From contig JBIIVF010000130.1 in assembly GCA_044339595.1 (NCBI GenBank), positions 1 through 6,689 on the forward strand: a DNA stretch of 6,689 bases, given 5' to 3'. The notes beneath the pieces were generated by a model. It did not search any database and was not told the origin of the DNA. It was given only the letters and a program-made list of their open reading frames with translations. The first letter of the stretch is position 1. The number at the start of each line of letters is the position of its first letter. The position numbers and the translations under genes were made by a program. This DNA comes from CAZTGZ01 sp044339595. Lineage in GTDB: Bacteria; Bacteroidota; Bacteroidia; NS11-12g; UBA9320. Positions 6,345 through 6,689 of this stretch are shown one piece after another.

Positions 6345-6656
6345 ATGGCTGTAACGAGACTCAAAAGAAAAGAAAGAAGAAATAAAACAACTGCCCGCGT
6401 TCGTGTTGAAAATATCAAATTACACAAAAGCAGACTGTTCGTTAAATCTCCTTATGAAGAGATCAGCGGTATAATCCTCGAAGATGGCGCAGCGAGCCCT
6501 GCAGTTGCTGAAGTGAAAGCTTCTGCCCCTGTTGCTGTTGCGGAAACACCTGAGGTGATCGTAGCTGAAGAACAAGAAAATCTAGCTGACTCAGCAGAAG
6601 TTGCTTCATCAGATGAAACTCCTTCTGAAGAACCTACAGCTGAAACTGAAGAATAG
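6345..6656 (+). CDS. Small protein with basic N-terminal half and acidic Ala/Glu-rich C-terminal half
   Basis: The 103-residue protein starts MAVTRLKRKERRNKTTARVR. A TTG six codons earlier (6327) is in frame but lies inside the -7 promoter box, so ATG 6345 is preferred. Residues 1-34 hold 13 Lys/Arg and read like a short conserved Bacteroidota protein family that I recall only as hypothetical, usually about 50 residues long. SRLFVKSPYEEI (29-40) would be its short C-terminal motif. Residues 49-103 are low complexity, with 15 Glu/Asp and a single Lys among Ala, Val, Pro, Ser and Thr; this looks like a disordered tail added to the core. There is no signal peptide, membrane segment or catalytic motif. 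The strongly basic core suggests RNA, DNA or ribosome contact, but that is inference only. No terminator is visible in the 33 bases that follow. Confidence 0.82.
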   Translation: MAVTRLKRKERRNKTTARVRVENIKLHKSRLFVKSPYEEISGIILEDGAASPAVAEVKASAPVAVAETPEVIVAEEQENLADSAEVASSDETPSEEPTAETEE

Positions 6657-6689
6657 TTTAAACAAACTTCCTCGTAACTCCGGGTAAAT

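Noticed and set aside
1..6689. A new defence, mobile or multi-gene system
   Set aside because: The genes are housekeeping or generic, sit in separate transcription units, and show no integrase, transposase, toxin-antitoxin pairing, repeats or nuclease-helicase cluster.

Overview
The window looks like ordinary chromosomal DNA from a member of the Bacteroidota, most likely an environmental lineage of the Chitinophagia, Saprospiria, Cytophagia or Sphingobacteriia type. Four signals support this. A type IX secretion C-terminal sorting domain is cut off at the left edge. Upstream of several genes there are -7 boxes of the Bacteroidota TAnnTTTG type. The starts lie in A/T-rich leaders without Shine-Dalgarno sequences. 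The GyrA sequence, including a QNRGGVG GyrA-box, reads as a Bacteroidota type. I cannot place it to genus by eye.

Layout, all genes on the + strand. Positions 2-253 hold the 3' end of a secreted protein gene (T9SS cargo). Positions 333-1709 encode a beta-CASP metallo-beta-lactamase-fold RNase-like protein with a complete metal-binding and beta-CASP residue set. Positions 1822-4377 encode DNA gyrase subunit A. Only 20 bases after it, 4398-5594 encodes an exported tetratricopeptide-repeat protein that probably shares the gyrA transcript, closed by a strong terminator at 5606-5641. Positions 5830-6174 encode a small XRE-type DNA-binding protein with its own promoter, an upstream palindrome that could be its operator, and a strong terminator at 6190-6217. 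Positions 6345-6656 encode a small protein with a very basic N-terminal half and an acidic Ala/Glu-rich C-terminal half, behind a near-consensus promoter. No intergenic gap reaches 300 bases.

The genes do not form an obvious pathway. They look like three or four independent transcription units: the RNase-like gene alone, gyrA with the TPR gene, the XRE regulator alone, and the small basic/acidic protein. I see no mobile element, CRISPR array, RNA gene or defence island, and no convincing new multi-gene system. The most useful points are two corrected start sites (5830 and 6345) supported by promoter boxes lying inside or overlapping the longer frames, the possible autoregulatory palindrome, the bipartite small protein, and the unlabelled T9SS sorting domain at the left edge.
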